In this document: in pieces, positions 25,352 to 33,957 of the stretch | How the letters are laid out: the number at the start of each line of letters is the position of its first letter | Numbering within the stretch: the first letter of the stretch is position 1 | Source of the DNA: Thermoflexales bacterium | Lineage (GTDB): Bacteria > Chloroflexota > Anaerolineae > B4-G1 > SLSP01 | Reading direction: 5' to 3' | Assembly: GCA_007125545.1 (NCBI GenBank) | Contig: SLDA01000389.1 | Location: 1 to 38,029, forward strand | Length of the DNA: 38,029 nt | Position numbers and translations under genes: made by a program | The notes under the pieces: model-generated | Seen by the model: the letters and a program-made list of their open reading frames with translations, nothing else | What the model was told of the DNA's origin: nothing | Database searches by the model: none

Positions 25352-27005
25352 AACTGGTCACGTCCGTGATCTCAGAGCCGGTTAGACTTCGAATGTCCTG
25401 CTCAACGAAGGCGACGGCTTCTGGCCTGTTCTTGACTTCGCCGGCAGCTTGCGCTTCGCGCAGCCTTTCCAATGCCTGTCCAAGCTCCGGACCCTGGGGC
25501 AGGCCCATCTGTATCAAGTCGTGTCCCGTGAGTAGGCGCGCCGGGCTGATCACCGTGTCCCGCCGGTCGAAATAGGCTTCGAGCAGGGCAGCGGCTGTCA
25601 TGAGATACTGCATCCACTCTTCCCGGTTGAGCTTGCTACCGGAGGCCGCCAGCAGCCGGGCAAGCGCCAGCAGAGCCACTGCCACACCGCTTTCTCCGGC
25701 ACTGCGGTAGTAACGATAGATCTCAAGGTCGGAGATAGGCGCGCGAGCCGGCCCTGAGCCCCGCGCTACAAGTTCGGCAAACTGCGGCAACGCGCGCAGT
25801 GTTACCGTGGTAAAGCCAATGCTGCTCCCGGAGAATCGCAGGCCCTCGAGCCGTGCTGCTGCGCGCTGCCACGACGCCTCCTCTGCTGCCGTTGGACCGC
25901 AGAAGAGAGCACTCCACTTCAGTAAATCGGACCGCGTGACCTCCGCGCTCACACGTGTGTTGAGATAGACCAGCAATTCGCGCTGCTGCTGGGCGAGGGC
26001 CTGACTCAACATCTGCCAACCCCAGGCGGGAGGTGTACCATGGCGGTTTGCGGATCCGCGGGGTGTGTGAGTGCGGGGTCCGCCGTGCAGGAGCTGGTCC
26101 AGCTCGTGTAGAGTGCTAACCAGCGCGACGGCGCCGGCAAGAGCGTTATCCTTCGCCGCGGTCTCCTGTGCTGCAGACGCGTCCGCGAGCTCGGGAAGTA
26201 CGCCAGAGAGCAATCCCGACCAGGCCAGCTGTTCCAGACCGATGTGGGCGCGAGGATGTGCCAGGAGCTTCACCAGTTCCTGGCGGATACGCTCGGGTGC
26301 AATATGCCGGATCATACCGGTCTGGGACCGTAGGCGGGTGGCAGTCTCAGCTTCGATGGTAAAGGTGAACTGAGTCGCCAGGCGCACGGCGCGCAGCAAC
26401 CGGACCGGGTCATCCTCGAACGTAGAGCATTTGGTCATGCGGAGCAACTCGGCCTCGAGATCGAAGCGCCCGCCCGTTGGGTCGATAAGCTGCCCATCGA
26501 GCGTAAGGGCCATCGCATTGACGGTGAAATCGCGCTCCCAGAGATCCGCTTCGATGCTCGGACCCCGTAGTTCTGCGAAGTCGAGCATGATCGGTTCAGT
26601 GGAACCGGGCCTGTCAACGATAGCACGTCCGGTGCCGCGTTCCGCGTCAAGCGCATAATAGGCACCCCCCAGTGTATTTGCGACGGCGCGCGCCAGCTGC
26701 AACCCGGACCCCTCGGTTACAAAGTCCCAGTCGTGGGGCACTCGTCCAAGAAGCAGATCCCGTACGGGTCCGCCGGCTAACCACGTCGTGGCCTTGAAAG
26801 GGACACCCTGTACTGTGGTCAGAGGCCACTCGGGTAGCATCACGTGGGGAGGGTAGGGAGAGACCCAAGCGAGGGTCAAGCGCGACCGCGGACGCGCCTG
26901 GACACCGAACTGCCGTGCCTCATTCAGGCTTTCGCCCACAGCCGCAATGCTGCCATCCTCTCCTTGTGCGATCCAACGACCCTTATAGTAGGCCAGGTCA
27001 GGCAT
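25338..27005 (-). CDS. CCA tRNA nucleotidyltransferase / poly(A) polymerase family protein with N-terminal DUF5678-like extension
   Basis: A 555-residue class II nucleotidyltransferase. Head domain motifs: [12 protein letters not shown] (GG at 78-79, RVRD-like VRD 81-83), metal-binding Asp92 and Asp94 in [16 protein letters not shown], and [17 protein letters not shown]. It adds CCA, or part of it, to tRNA 3' ends. The first ~55 residues ([21 protein letters not shown]) resemble the small DUF5678 module, an unusual fusion. The C-terminal 250 residues are helical without a clear HD motif. The ATG at 27005 is chosen because GGGAG lies five bases upstream; the frame continues 37 codons further up without one. 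It follows efp by 107 bases and overlaps the lipoprotein gene downstream by 14 bases. Confidence 0.85.
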   Translation of the reverse strand: MPDLAYYKGRWIAQGEDGSIAAVGESLNEARQFGVQARPRSRLTLAWVSPYPPHVMLPEWPLTTVQGVPFKATTWLAGGPVRDLLLGRVPHDWDFVTEGSGLQLARAVANTLGGAYYALDAERGTGRAIVDRPGSTEPIMLDFAELRGPSIEADLWERDFTVNAMALTLDGQLIDPTGGRFDLEAELLRMTKCSTFEDDPVRLLRAVRLATQFTFTIEAETATRLRSQTGMIRHIAPERIRQELVKLLAHPRAHIGLEQLAWSGLLSGVLPELADASAAQETAAKDNALAGAVALVSTLHELDQLLHGGPRTHTPRGSANRHGTPPAWGWQMLSQALAQQQRELLVYLNTRVSAEVTRSDLLKWSALFCGPTAAEEASWQRAAARLEGLRFSGSSIGFTTVTLRALPQFAELVARGSGPARAPISDLEIYRYYRSAGESGVAVALLALARLLAASGSKLNREEWMQYLMTAAALLEAYFDRRDTVISPARLLTGHDLIQMGLPQGPELGQALERLREAQAAGEVKNRPEAVAFVEQDIRSLTGSEITDVTSYETS

Positions 27006-27046
27006 AGGTTCTCCCAAGATAGGACGTTCGCTCGCAATATCGCAAA

Positions 27047-27073
27047 TGCGGCGCCCACGTGAAGAGCGCCGCA
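27047..27073 (-). terminator. Hairpin between efp and the CCA-adding-type gene
   Basis: TGCGGCGC (27047-27054) pairs with GCGCCGCA (27066-27073) around an 11-base loop. On the minus strand the next bases are ATTTGCG, only weakly T-rich, so this may be a partial terminator separating efp from the genes downstream. Confidence 0.4.
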
Positions 27074-27112
27074 CCGGAAGAGTCAGATCACCTTCGCCGA
27101 GTGAAACAACCC

Positions 27113-27670
27113 TCAAACACGGGTCAGGTATTCGCCTCTCTCCGTGGAGACGCGAATGACGTCACCGACATTGATGAAGAGCGGTACCTGGACCTGCAAG
27201 CCTGTCTCGCAGGTGACGGTCTTGTTCGCACCGGTTGCCGTGTCGCCGGCAACTGCCAGCTCGCTCTCGATGACCTCGAGTTCTATGACCAGGGGAAGGC
27301 TGATGTCAAGCACTTCGTTGCCGTAGACGGTAAGATCTACTTCCATTCCATCCTTCAGGAAGCCCTTTTTCGCACCGATAATGGTGGCGTTGATCCGCTT
27401 CTCCTCGTAGGTCTCGGCATCCATAAAATAGTAGTAGTCCCCGTCATTGTAGAGATACTGTGCTGTAAGACGTTCCACGCCAGCGTCCTGGAACTGGTGG
27501 TTGTTCAGGAAGTTCTTGGGGATAGTGGACCCGGTGCGCATGTTCCGGATCTTGGTACGGATAATAGCATTGCCCCGTCCTGGCTTATAGTGCTGGTATT
27601 CGAGCACTTCGTAGAGCTCTCCATCAAGCAGGAAAGTGGTGCCTTTGCGGAGTTCGTTCGCGTCGATCAT
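27113..27670 (-). CDS. efp: Translation elongation factor P
   Basis: A 185-residue EF-P of full length with the three expected beta domains: KOW-like (1-65), OB (about 66-128) and the C-terminal domain (129-185, with GDTATGANKTVTCETG and QVPLFINVGDVIRV). EF-P relieves ribosomes stalled at polyproline, which fits a genome whose surface proteins are rich in Pro. The tip of the loop reads YKPGRGNA with Arg32, not the Lys needed for beta-lysylation by EpmA. Arg here occurs in several lineages without known modification. An ideal AGGAGG site precedes the ATG. A strong promoter lies at 27778-27805, leaving a leader of about 100 bases. Confidence 0.97.
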   Translation of the reverse strand: MIDANELRKGTTFLLDGELYEVLEYQHYKPGRGNAIIRTKIRNMRTGSTIPKNFLNNHQFQDAGVERLTAQYLYNDGDYYYFMDAETYEEKRINATIIGAKKGFLKDGMEVDLTVYGNEVLDISLPLVIELEVIESELAVAGDTATGANKTVTCETGLQVQVPLFINVGDVIRVSTERGEYLTRV

Positions 27671-27777
27671 AAAGCCTCCTGATAGTCAACTTCTCGGCAG
27701 CGGGTTGCCACCACATCGCTACCCGGCACAGATGGGTGGTAATGTGACTTGTGTGCAAACCGCTGGTAGCAGGGCTT

Positions 27778-27805
27778 ATTATATGTTCCCTGTCGCTTTC
27801 GTCAA
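27778..27805 (-). promoter_or_regulatory. Sigma-70 promoter for efp
   Basis: On the minus strand TTGACG (27805-27800), a 16-base spacer and TATAAT (27783-27778). Transcription would begin near 27771. The upstream edge of the -35 touches the 14-bp palindrome at 27805-27818. Confidence 0.65.
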
Positions 27806-27818
27806 GCGATGCATCGCT
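27805..27818. promoter_or_regulatory. 14-bp perfect palindrome between two divergent promoters
   Basis: AGCGATGCATCGCT is its own reverse complement. It abuts the efp -35 box and ends 14 bases before the -35 of the LysM gene promoter. The position suits an operator acting on both promoters. Confidence 0.4.
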
Positions 27819-27832
27819 GCTGGTTATGCTGC

Positions 27833-27861
27833 TTGCTGCAAATCACGCTTGAATGTATAAT
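27833..27861 (+). promoter_or_regulatory. Sigma-70 promoter for the LysM lipoprotein gene
   Basis: TTGCTG (27833-27838), a 17-base spacer and a perfect TATAAT (27856-27861). The transcript would begin near 27868, about 25 bases before the ATG. Confidence 0.65.
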
Positions 27862-27892
27862 TTGGGTATATCTCTTTGAAAGGAGCGTTCCG

Positions 27893-28570
27893 ATGCGCCG
27901 CAAACCGCTAACTCTAGTCGTGGCATTCATGATACTACTCTCGACGCTGATTGCCGGATGCAGGAGGTCCGCCATTCCCACGATCGATGTGCTCGTCCCG
28001 GAGGATGAAGCCCTAGCTGCCATCCAAGAGGCCTCGAGTAATACGGAGGGCCTGCAGCCCGTGTCTCCGGAGACGGATGCTCCAGTGGCTGAGGCGCCGG
28101 GTGAGGACGAGCTTCCGGCGGATCCCACGGAGGAGGCTGTCGAGAGCAGCGACCCTGTTGCTCCGGCCCCCACGTCGCCCGGACAGACGACGGCACCGGC
28201 TGATGCCGTAACCGCGCCGGCTACCAGCGAGCCTGGCATTCACGTGGTGCAACCGGGCGAGAATCTCTTCCGTATCGCCTTGCGGTATGACACCACGGTG
28301 GCTGCCATTACCCAGGCCAACAATATCACGAACCCCAGTATGCTCACGGTCGGTCAGAGACTGACCATTCCGACCGCGTCAGGTACAGGCGCACCCGCGC
28401 CTGCGCCTGCCGTCGGTGGTTCCTGCTCAACCACGTACACCGTGAGGCCGGGGGATAACCTGTTCCGTATCGCACTGCGCTACAACCATAGCCAGCACTA
28501 TCTGGCACAGGCCAACGGAATCAGCAATCCGGCGATGATTCAGGTCGGCCAGGTTCTCTGCATTCCCTAA
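27893..28570 (+). CDS. Lipoprotein with two LysM domains
   Basis: A 225-residue lipoprotein. The signal peptide ends in LIAGC (Cys23). A Pro/Glu/Ala-rich linker (about 30-112) leads to two LysM peptidoglycan-binding domains, about 116-160 (VVQPGENLFRIALRYDTT and ITNPSMLTVGQRLTIP) and 181-225 (TVRPGDNLFRIALRYN and ISNPAMIQVGQVLCIP). The second carries a Cys pair (near 177 and 223) that could lock the domain. There is no catalytic domain, so it likely anchors or organises wall or glycan. The start ATG at 27893 has AAAGGAG seven bases upstream, excluding the longer frame. It is transcribed alone and divergently from efp. Confidence 0.88.
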   Translation: MRRKPLTLVVAFMILLSTLIAGCRRSAIPTIDVLVPEDEALAAIQEASSNTEGLQPVSPETDAPVAEAPGEDELPADPTEEAVESSDPVAPAPTSPGQTTAPADAVTAPATSEPGIHVVQPGENLFRIALRYDTTVAAITQANNITNPSMLTVGQRLTIPTASGTGAPAPAPAVGGSCSTTYTVRPGDNLFRIALRYNHSQHYLAQANGISNPAMIQVGQVLCIP

Positions 28571-28572
28571 CT

Positions 28573-28590
28573 GCGTCTCTGAAGAGACGC
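28573..28590 (+). terminator. Small hairpin after the LysM gene
   Basis: GCGTCTC (28573-28579), loop TGAA, GAGACGC (28584-28590): a perfect 7-bp stem 3 bases after the stop. A T-run is lacking. Confidence 0.4.
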
Positions 28591-28691
28591 TATCAGGGGC
28601 GCGGTGAGGAACCGATACCGCCGGCAATGGATTATTGGTGGTTGGCGGCGTGAGTTCTGCTAAGCTTGGAGTCTCGGAAACGCTTAATGAT

Positions 28692-28725
28692 ACCGGGTGC
28701 GCTAGAGTTATCTGGCGCCCCCGGT
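28692..28725. terminator. Bidirectional terminator-like hairpin between convergent genes
   Basis: ACCGGGTGCGC (28692-28702) pairs with GCGCCCCCGGT (28715-28725) with one mismatch around a 12-base loop, followed by TATTA on the plus strand. It lies between the converging LysM and Nudix genes and could serve both. Confidence 0.5.
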
Positions 28726-28742
28726 TATTACTGTCTGCGGAC

Positions 28743-29201
28743 TTACGGGGAGGGTAGGTTCAGCCGCTGCAGCGCGGTCTCGATAATCTCTCCGTGATCA
28801 AAGGCCAACTCGGGGAGCGCACTGACCGGCCACCATGCGGTGCCGGCGGCATCATCCCCTGCCGTGGCAATCGACCGATCCCACGTGCCTGTAGCGGCGT
28901 AGGCGACCGAGACCACCCAGCCCCGCGGGTCCCGACCCGGCTCTCCAAATGCACCGACCTGGGTCAGTACCAGGTCGGTGTCGATTGACGTTTCCTCGCG
29001 AAGTTCACGGATGGCGGCTGCCTCTGGTGCTTCACCTTCATCGACAAAGCCGCCCGGTAGAGCCCATTGGCCACGGAAGGGGGCTTGCCCCCGCTCGATA
29101 AGCAGCACTTCGTGCCCATTCGCGATTGTCCTAAAGAGGACGACGTCGGCTGTTAGCGCCGGTCGCGGATGTTCGTAGCAGTAGCGTTCATCATCTGGCA
29201 T
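28743..29201 (-). CDS. Nudix hydrolase
   Basis: A 152-residue Nudix protein. The box begins at Gly51: GFVDEGE, then APEAAAI and RELREE, so all catalytic acidic residues (REUxEE) are present; the Gly that usually follows is replaced by Thr. Family members hydrolyse nucleoside diphosphates linked to another group, for example ADP-ribose or oxidised nucleotides; the WALPGGF context resembles ADP-ribose pyrophosphatase-like enzymes. The ATG at 29201 with GAGGAGG nine bases upstream is preferred over the frame's earlier start. It overlaps the DUF624 gene by 11 bases and is the last gene of the operon that begins at 33957. Confidence 0.88.
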   Translation of the reverse strand: MPDDERYCYEHPRPALTADVVLFRTIANGHEVLLIERGQAPFRGQWALPGGFVDEGEAPEAAAIRELREETSIDTDLVLTQVGAFGEPGRDPRGWVVSVAYAATGTWDRSIATAGDDAAGTAWWPVSALPELAFDHGEIIETALQRLNLPSP

Positions 29202-29874
29202 CTCGAGAGTCCTCCTCTTCTTCGTCCACACCTTTCTCTGCGAGTCCCTTCGCCTCTGCGCGCTCGGTGAGGTCGGTGATAAGTTGCCGCGCCGCCGTCA
29301 GGGAAAGGCAGCACACAAACCCGGGCCAAACGATGAGCAACACGGGCAGCGCGATCGAGAGGGCCAGCGACAGCAGGGTAACGATGAGCAGGACCAGTGT
29401 CTGGACTGGCTGGAGAATCGTCAAAAAGAGGCTGTTTCGAAGCACCAACACCATGGTGGGCTCCTGCAGCTCCATCAAGAGGGACTGTGCGTAGAACGCG
29501 ACCCCGGTCCAGATCACGCCGAAGAATATGAAGATGGGCGTCGTCCAGACCGCAACCGATGCCGGGAAGGGTGAGATATCGGGATTGAGATAGAACCAGA
29601 GGTTGATCCCGATTACACCGTAAACGGCCACGATAATAAAGAAGAGCAGCAGACTCCGCGGCCCATATTCCTTGATCCCATCCCAGATCATCGGCCAGTT
29701 CACGCCTTTCGTGCGGACGGACTGCTGTCCGACGGTGTAGATACCGGCCATTGCAAAGGGTCCCGGTATGATCAGGATCCAAGAGAGAAGGTTGATCAGG
29801 CCGAGCATCATAAAGAAAAAGAGCTCGTCGTAGAATGCCACAGCTCCGCTGCCGATGATTCTGAGAACTCGCAT
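29191..29874 (-). CDS. DUF624/YesL-like membrane protein
   Basis: A 227-residue protein with about five transmembrane helices: residues 18-42 (FFFMMLGLINLLSWILIIPG), 74-96, 108-130, 155-180 and 185-205. The opening 'N-LL-W-x-x-x-x-x-PGP-x-x-A' (LLSWILIIPGPFAMAGIYTV) is the characteristic DUF624 pattern. YesL of Bacillus sits in a polysaccharide-use locus, but the biochemical role is unknown. The C-terminus is a charged cytoplasmic tail (EKGVDEEEEDSRDAR). AGGAGAC precedes the ATG. It lies between the RlmI-like gene (81 bases upstream) and the Nudix gene (11-base overlap). Confidence 0.78.
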   Translation of the reverse strand: MRVLRIIGSGAVAFYDELFFFMMLGLINLLSWILIIPGPFAMAGIYTVGQQSVRTKGVNWPMIWDGIKEYGPRSLLLFFIIVAVYGVIGINLWFYLNPDISPFPASVAVWTTPIFIFFGVIWTGVAFYAQSLLMELQEPTMVLVLRNSLFLTILQPVQTLVLLIVTLLSLALSIALPVLLIVWPGFVCCLSLTAARQLITDLTERAEAKGLAEKGVDEEEEDSRDAR

Positions 29875-29955
29875 TGTCGTCTCCTGTATTGTGGTGAGGT
29901 AAGCTTGGGTAAGATGGAATGGAGGGTTGAGATGTGCTCCACGCGGTCAGCGGGC

Positions 29956-31218
29956 CTAGTCCATCGCGCGGCAGATCAATCCCTTCAGATAGGCGCTCTC
30001 CGGGAAAGTCAGGAGGACCGGATGATCGCTAGCCTGGGTCATTCGTCCGATAATCTGGATATCCCGCCCCACATCCAGGGCCGCCCCAAACACGATCTTC
30101 TGGAAGAGGTCGTCCGAGATCGCGCCCGAGCAGGAGTAGGTGAAGAGCAGCCCGCCGGGTTCTAGAAGGTGGAGGGCCTGCATATTGATATCCTTGTATC
30201 CGCGTGCTGCGCTCTTCACGTCTCGCTGCGTGAAGGCGAACTTCGGTGGATCGAGGACGATGAGGTCAAACCGGCGTCCCGCCTGTCGGAACGCGCGGAG
30301 CACGTGGAACGCGTCGCCCGTCACTGCTTCGACCTGGCCCAGATCCTGTCCATTGATCCGGTGGTTTTCGCGCGCCGCACTCAGGACATCGGCTGAAGTG
30401 TCGACGTGGGTAACCGCTCGCGCTCCGGCAGCGAGGGCGTAGACACCAAACCCACCCGTATAAGCAAAGACGTTCAGCACCTCGGGCTTCTGGCCCAGCG
30501 CGGCCCGCTGCGCGACAACCTCGTACAGTCGCCGGCGGTTGTCACGCTGGTCCAGGTAAAAGCCTGTCTTGTGACCGCTCCGTACGTCGACGTGAAATGC
30601 CAGTCCGTGCTCGCGGATCTCGATCCGCTCGGGTGGCGCCTCTCCGCGAAGAAGCCCGGTCCGCTCAGGCAGGTCCTCGCGATCCCGCACGTCGGCGTCA
30701 CTGCGCTCGAAGAGCGTGACCGGTGGCCCGATTTCGGGTAATCGTTGCTGCATCTCGTTCCAGAGCAGCTCCCCGAAGAAGGCCCGCCGTGCGTCGGCGC
30801 CGGCGGTGAGAAACTGAGCGACGAGGGTGTCCGCGTACCGGTCGACAATGAGTCCCGGAATGCCATCCGACTCTGCATAGATCACGCGGCAGGCTGTGGT
30901 GGTGGGCGAGGCAAGCAGCTGCTGACGCAGGTCGAGGGCGCGAGCCATGCGCTGCTGCCAGAATGACCGGGTGTCGGGGCGCGCGTTTTCATCCCACGAG
31001 AAGAGCCGCGCACGTATCTGCGAGTCGGGGCTGTAATGGCCCCAGGCAAGGAATTCCCCGCGGGCACTGCGGACCGCGACAAGCTGGCCTTTCTTCGGGG
31101 GCTCGCCGCCATCATCGACGCGGCCGATAGCTCCTGAGAAAACCCATGGATGCCGGCGCTGCACGGCAGCGTCGCGTTTCGGCTTCAGAAATAGATCGGC
31201 GGGCTCGTTCAATTCCAT
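29956..31218 (-). CDS. rlmI: Class I SAM-dependent rRNA methyltransferase, RlmI-like
   Basis: A 420-residue RNA methyltransferase of the RlmI (YccW) type, which makes 5-methylcytosine in 23S rRNA (C1962 in E. coli). An N-terminal PUA domain (about 8-75, with RHPWVFSGAI) is followed by the EEHEE-like middle region (DGIPGLIVDRYAD) and a Rossmann methyltransferase: SAM loop FAYTGGFG (251-258), DPPKF (323-327) and the catalytic Cys363 in YSCSG. All key motifs are kept. It starts 12 bases after the stop of the UPF0182 gene, with TAAGG forming part of the stop and a weak ribosome site, so coupling is probable. Position specificity is inferred from family only. Confidence 0.88.
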   Translation of the reverse strand: MELNEPADLFLKPKRDAAVQRRHPWVFSGAIGRVDDGGEPPKKGQLVAVRSARGEFLAWGHYSPDSQIRARLFSWDENARPDTRSFWQQRMARALDLRQQLLASPTTTACRVIYAESDGIPGLIVDRYADTLVAQFLTAGADARRAFFGELLWNEMQQRLPEIGPPVTLFERSDADVRDREDLPERTGLLRGEAPPERIEIREHGLAFHVDVRSGHKTGFYLDQRDNRRRLYEVVAQRAALGQKPEVLNVFAYTGGFGVYALAAGARAVTHVDTSADVLSAARENHRINGQDLGQVEAVTGDAFHVLRAFRQAGRRFDLIVLDPPKFAFTQRDVKSAARGYKDINMQALHLLEPGGLLFTYSCSGAISDDLFQKIVFGAALDVGRDIQIIGRMTQASDHPVLLTFPESAYLKGLICRAMD

Positions 31219-31230
31219 TCTGACTTTGCC

Positions 31231-33957
31231 TTACTCGATCTCGCCTATCATCTCTTGTAGGACCAGCTCCAGCCGTGATTGCTGTTCACCATAGCAGATC
31301 CAGTCGCCGTTTTCCAGGCAGGTTTGTGCCGCCTGATAGCGCTCCCACGCTTCCGTCGCGAGGGCCTCGAGGGTGCCATCCCCGGGTGACTCGGGTGCCG
31401 TCCCCGGCGCCGCGCGGGCGGGCGCGCCAAACACCTCTGCAAGGGCATCCTCGAGTGTGGGTGCCATCGCAACCCGGTCGGCATAGGCGACCAGGACGCG
31501 TGTCATCTCGGGCAATTGTCCTGCTGCTGCTTCAAGGTAGAGAGGTTCTACGTACAGGAAGCTGTCTTCAATTGGAATCACGAGCAGGTTGCCGCGCAAC
31601 ACGCGGGAGCCCCGCTGATCCCAGAGCGAGAGCTGTTGTGATATCACAGGGTCGGAGTCGAAGCGTCCCTCGATTTGGAGGGGTCCGTAGATCACCCGAT
31701 CTTTCGGGAGCCGGAATATCCCTAGCTCGCCGTAGTGGGGCCCATCATTACGCGCGTAGAGCCAGGCGATCATGTTCTGCCGCTCCTTGGGCACGTAGGG
31801 CCGCATCAACAGAAACTCCGGGTCCTCATGCTCAGGCAGCCGCAGCGTCACGTAGTAGGGCTCCATACTCTGTTGCTCGGTCTCCACCAATTCCCTGGGG
31901 ACATCCCAGAGGTCCTCGCGGTTGTAGAAGACCTGGGCATTCACCATGTGGTAGGTCGCGTAGAGTTCCGATTGGTAGAGGAAGAGCGTCTCCGGATAGC
32001 GCCAGTGCGCTCGGAGTGTTTCGGGCATCGCCTCAACCGGCTCGAAGAGCTCGGGGAAGATGCGTGCATAGGTCGCGGCGATGGGCTCCGTGGGGTCGAT
32101 CAGGTAGAACCGTGTCTCGCCGGAGTAGGCATCCACGGTTAGTTTTACGCTGTTTCTCACGTAATTCAGGGAGCCTTGCGGCACACGAATCGGTTCCGAA
32201 TAGGGGAAGTGCGAGCTCCAGGTGTAGGCATCAAGCAACCAGATGATGCGCCCATCCATGATGACGGGGTAGGGGTCGGCGTCGTACCAGAGCATAGGAG
32301 CGATCGTCCTGGCTCGCTCGTGAAGGGTGCGATTGAACATAATGCGGCTGTCGGAGGAGAGTGCACCTGATAATAGGATCTGGGCATCGCCAAAGCGGGT
32401 GGCAAGCAGCGCGCGGCGCACAGGGCTGCCCACGCGCACGCCGTCGGGTCCGGTGTACCGTGTATGTACGTTAGTGTCACCCTGCGGAAAGTCAAACTCG
32501 TTTTCCGCCGTGTTGATAATCGCATAGTCGTGGGTTTTTTCGCCGAAGTAGATGCCGGGTTGGGTGATGTTCAGCACCGGGTGCGTGGCGACGGGAGGGA
32601 TATCGCGGACGAGCAGTTGCGGGAGTCCTTCTGGAGTCACACCGCTCACTGAGTTGAGGGCAATGCCGTAACCGTGGGTGAAGATGAGGTGGCGGTTGAT
32701 CCAGCTCTGTGCTTGCTCTGCGAGCTGATCCACTTCGAGCTCACGCACCGCGAGCATAACCTGTGTTAGTTCGCCATCCAGAACGTAGCGATCGACATCC
32801 ACATCGTCGAAGCTGTAGTACAGACGCATTTCCTGAAGCTGTGCATAGGTTCGCTTCAGCGGTCGGTAATCCCAGAGGCGAACATTGCGCAATACATCGG
32901 CGTTAGCAGCGATGGACTCGCTCGTGAGCGTTCCCAGCGCGGGATAGTCGTGCTCGCGAATGGTATCCAGGGCATAGGCACTGCGTGTGAGCGCGATGTT
33001 ATGCTCAATGTAGGGGCGCTCCAGGGCGAACTCGTTGGGCTCGACATGGATCTGCTGGACGAGCCCGGGATAGATGGGCCCGGCAAGGCTAAGCGCGATC
33101 CAGAAGATGCCAATCCCCACCAGGAGGCGCCACTGCCGCGTGAAGATATTGGCAACTAGGATGGCGGCAGCGGCAAAGAAGAGAATGGCTTCGAGTGTAT
33201 AGACCGGCATACGCGCGTGCACGTCTGTGTAGCCTGCGCCGAAGATGAGCCCGTCACCGGCTTTGAGAAGCACGAACCGGCTGAGCAATCTGCCCGCGCC
33301 AACCAGCGCCAACCAGAGCGCGCCCATCAATGATAGGTGGGCAATGACGCCCCGCTGGCTGATCTGGTCGAAGAGAATATAGCGGAGAAGGAGACCCAGC
33401 AGGACCACTGCGACGAGTGTCTGGGCGCGACCGAGCAGGATTTCATACCAGGGGAGGCTGAAGACGTAGAAGCCGATGTCGAGGCCGAAGATGGGGTCCG
33501 TGGCGTTGAAGGGAACGCTGTGACGTGCGAGTAGATAGGTCTGCCAGACGTTCGCGAGCCCAAGCCCAATCGCTGCACCCACAACGAGTGCGGCGCCGGT
33601 GAAAGCAAGCCGGAATGGCTTGGTCGAGATCGAGATCTGTTGTACCGGCTGAGGGCGCCGCGTCTTGGGACGCGGCACTTCGCGCACGAGTCGGGACTTG
33701 GGTGCGATCCAGTGCGGAAGGAGCGTCCAGTTCAAGATCAAGAAGGTGCCTGAAATGAGCGCGGCGCTTACCGCCAGGCCTATGCGCGCCGAAATGCGCC
33801 GGATAAAGACGGCAGTCTGGCCCAGGCTCTGGAACCAGAGATAGTCGGTGTAGAAGCGCGCGACGGGGGGTGAAAAGAGCAGGAACAGCAGCACGATCAG
33901 GATCAGTCCCAGGACTCGGAACTTCCCATCTGTGCTCAGCGATCGGCTACGTGGCAT
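31231..33957 (-). CDS. UPF0182 family integral membrane protein
   Basis: A 908-residue protein of the UPF0182 (COG1615) family. The N-terminal third has seven or so transmembrane helices (first at about 14-34, then 57-78, 115-140, 165-190, 205-225, 255-275 and 280-300). The family hallmarks DYLWFQSLGQTAVF, GLDIGFYVFSLPWYE and EPNEFALERPYIEHNI are present. The long exported C-terminal part includes YPVIMDGRIIWLLDAYT and a Pro/Ala/Gly-rich segment before the final helix. The function of the family is unknown. GAGGAG lies nine bases before the ATG. It heads the operon with the RlmI-like, DUF624 and Nudix genes; a possible -10 TATACT lies on the minus strand at 34042-34037 without a good -35. Confidence 0.93.
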   Translation of the reverse strand: MPRSRSLSTDGKFRVLGLILIVLLFLLFSPPVARFYTDYLWFQSLGQTAVFIRRISARIGLAVSAALISGTFLILNWTLLPHWIAPKSRLVREVPRPKTRRPQPVQQISISTKPFRLAFTGAALVVGAAIGLGLANVWQTYLLARHSVPFNATDPIFGLDIGFYVFSLPWYEILLGRAQTLVAVVLLGLLLRYILFDQISQRGVIAHLSLMGALWLALVGAGRLLSRFVLLKAGDGLIFGAGYTDVHARMPVYTLEAILFFAAAAILVANIFTRQWRLLVGIGIFWIALSLAGPIYPGLVQQIHVEPNEFALERPYIEHNIALTRSAYALDTIREHDYPALGTLTSESIAANADVLRNVRLWDYRPLKRTYAQLQEMRLYYSFDDVDVDRYVLDGELTQVMLAVRELEVDQLAEQAQSWINRHLIFTHGYGIALNSVSGVTPEGLPQLLVRDIPPVATHPVLNITQPGIYFGEKTHDYAIINTAENEFDFPQGDTNVHTRYTGPDGVRVGSPVRRALLATRFGDAQILLSGALSSDSRIMFNRTLHERARTIAPMLWYDADPYPVIMDGRIIWLLDAYTWSSHFPYSEPIRVPQGSLNYVRNSVKLTVDAYSGETRFYLIDPTEPIAATYARIFPELFEPVEAMPETLRAHWRYPETLFLYQSELYATYHMVNAQVFYNREDLWDVPRELVETEQQSMEPYYVTLRLPEHEDPEFLLMRPYVPKERQNMIAWLYARNDGPHYGELGIFRLPKDRVIYGPLQIEGRFDSDPVISQQLSLWDQRGSRVLRGNLLVIPIEDSFLYVEPLYLEAAAGQLPEMTRVLVAYADRVAMAPTLEDALAEVFGAPARAAPGTAPESPGDGTLEALATEAWERYQAAQTCLENGDWICYGEQQSRLELVLQEMIGEIE

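Noticed and set aside
27000-27045. Promoter TTGCGA-18-TATCTT just before the CCA-adding-type gene
   Set aside because: Its transcript would begin inside or after the ribosome site of that gene, so it is unlikely to be used.
27113-27670. Arg32 of EF-P as a rhamnosylation site served by the nearby rhamnose genes
   Set aside because: Known EF-P rhamnosylation by EarP uses dTDP-L-rhamnose, whereas rmd/gmd make GDP-D-rhamnose; no earP is seen, the loop KPGRG is unlike the EarP type, and Arg occurs here in EF-P of other lineages.
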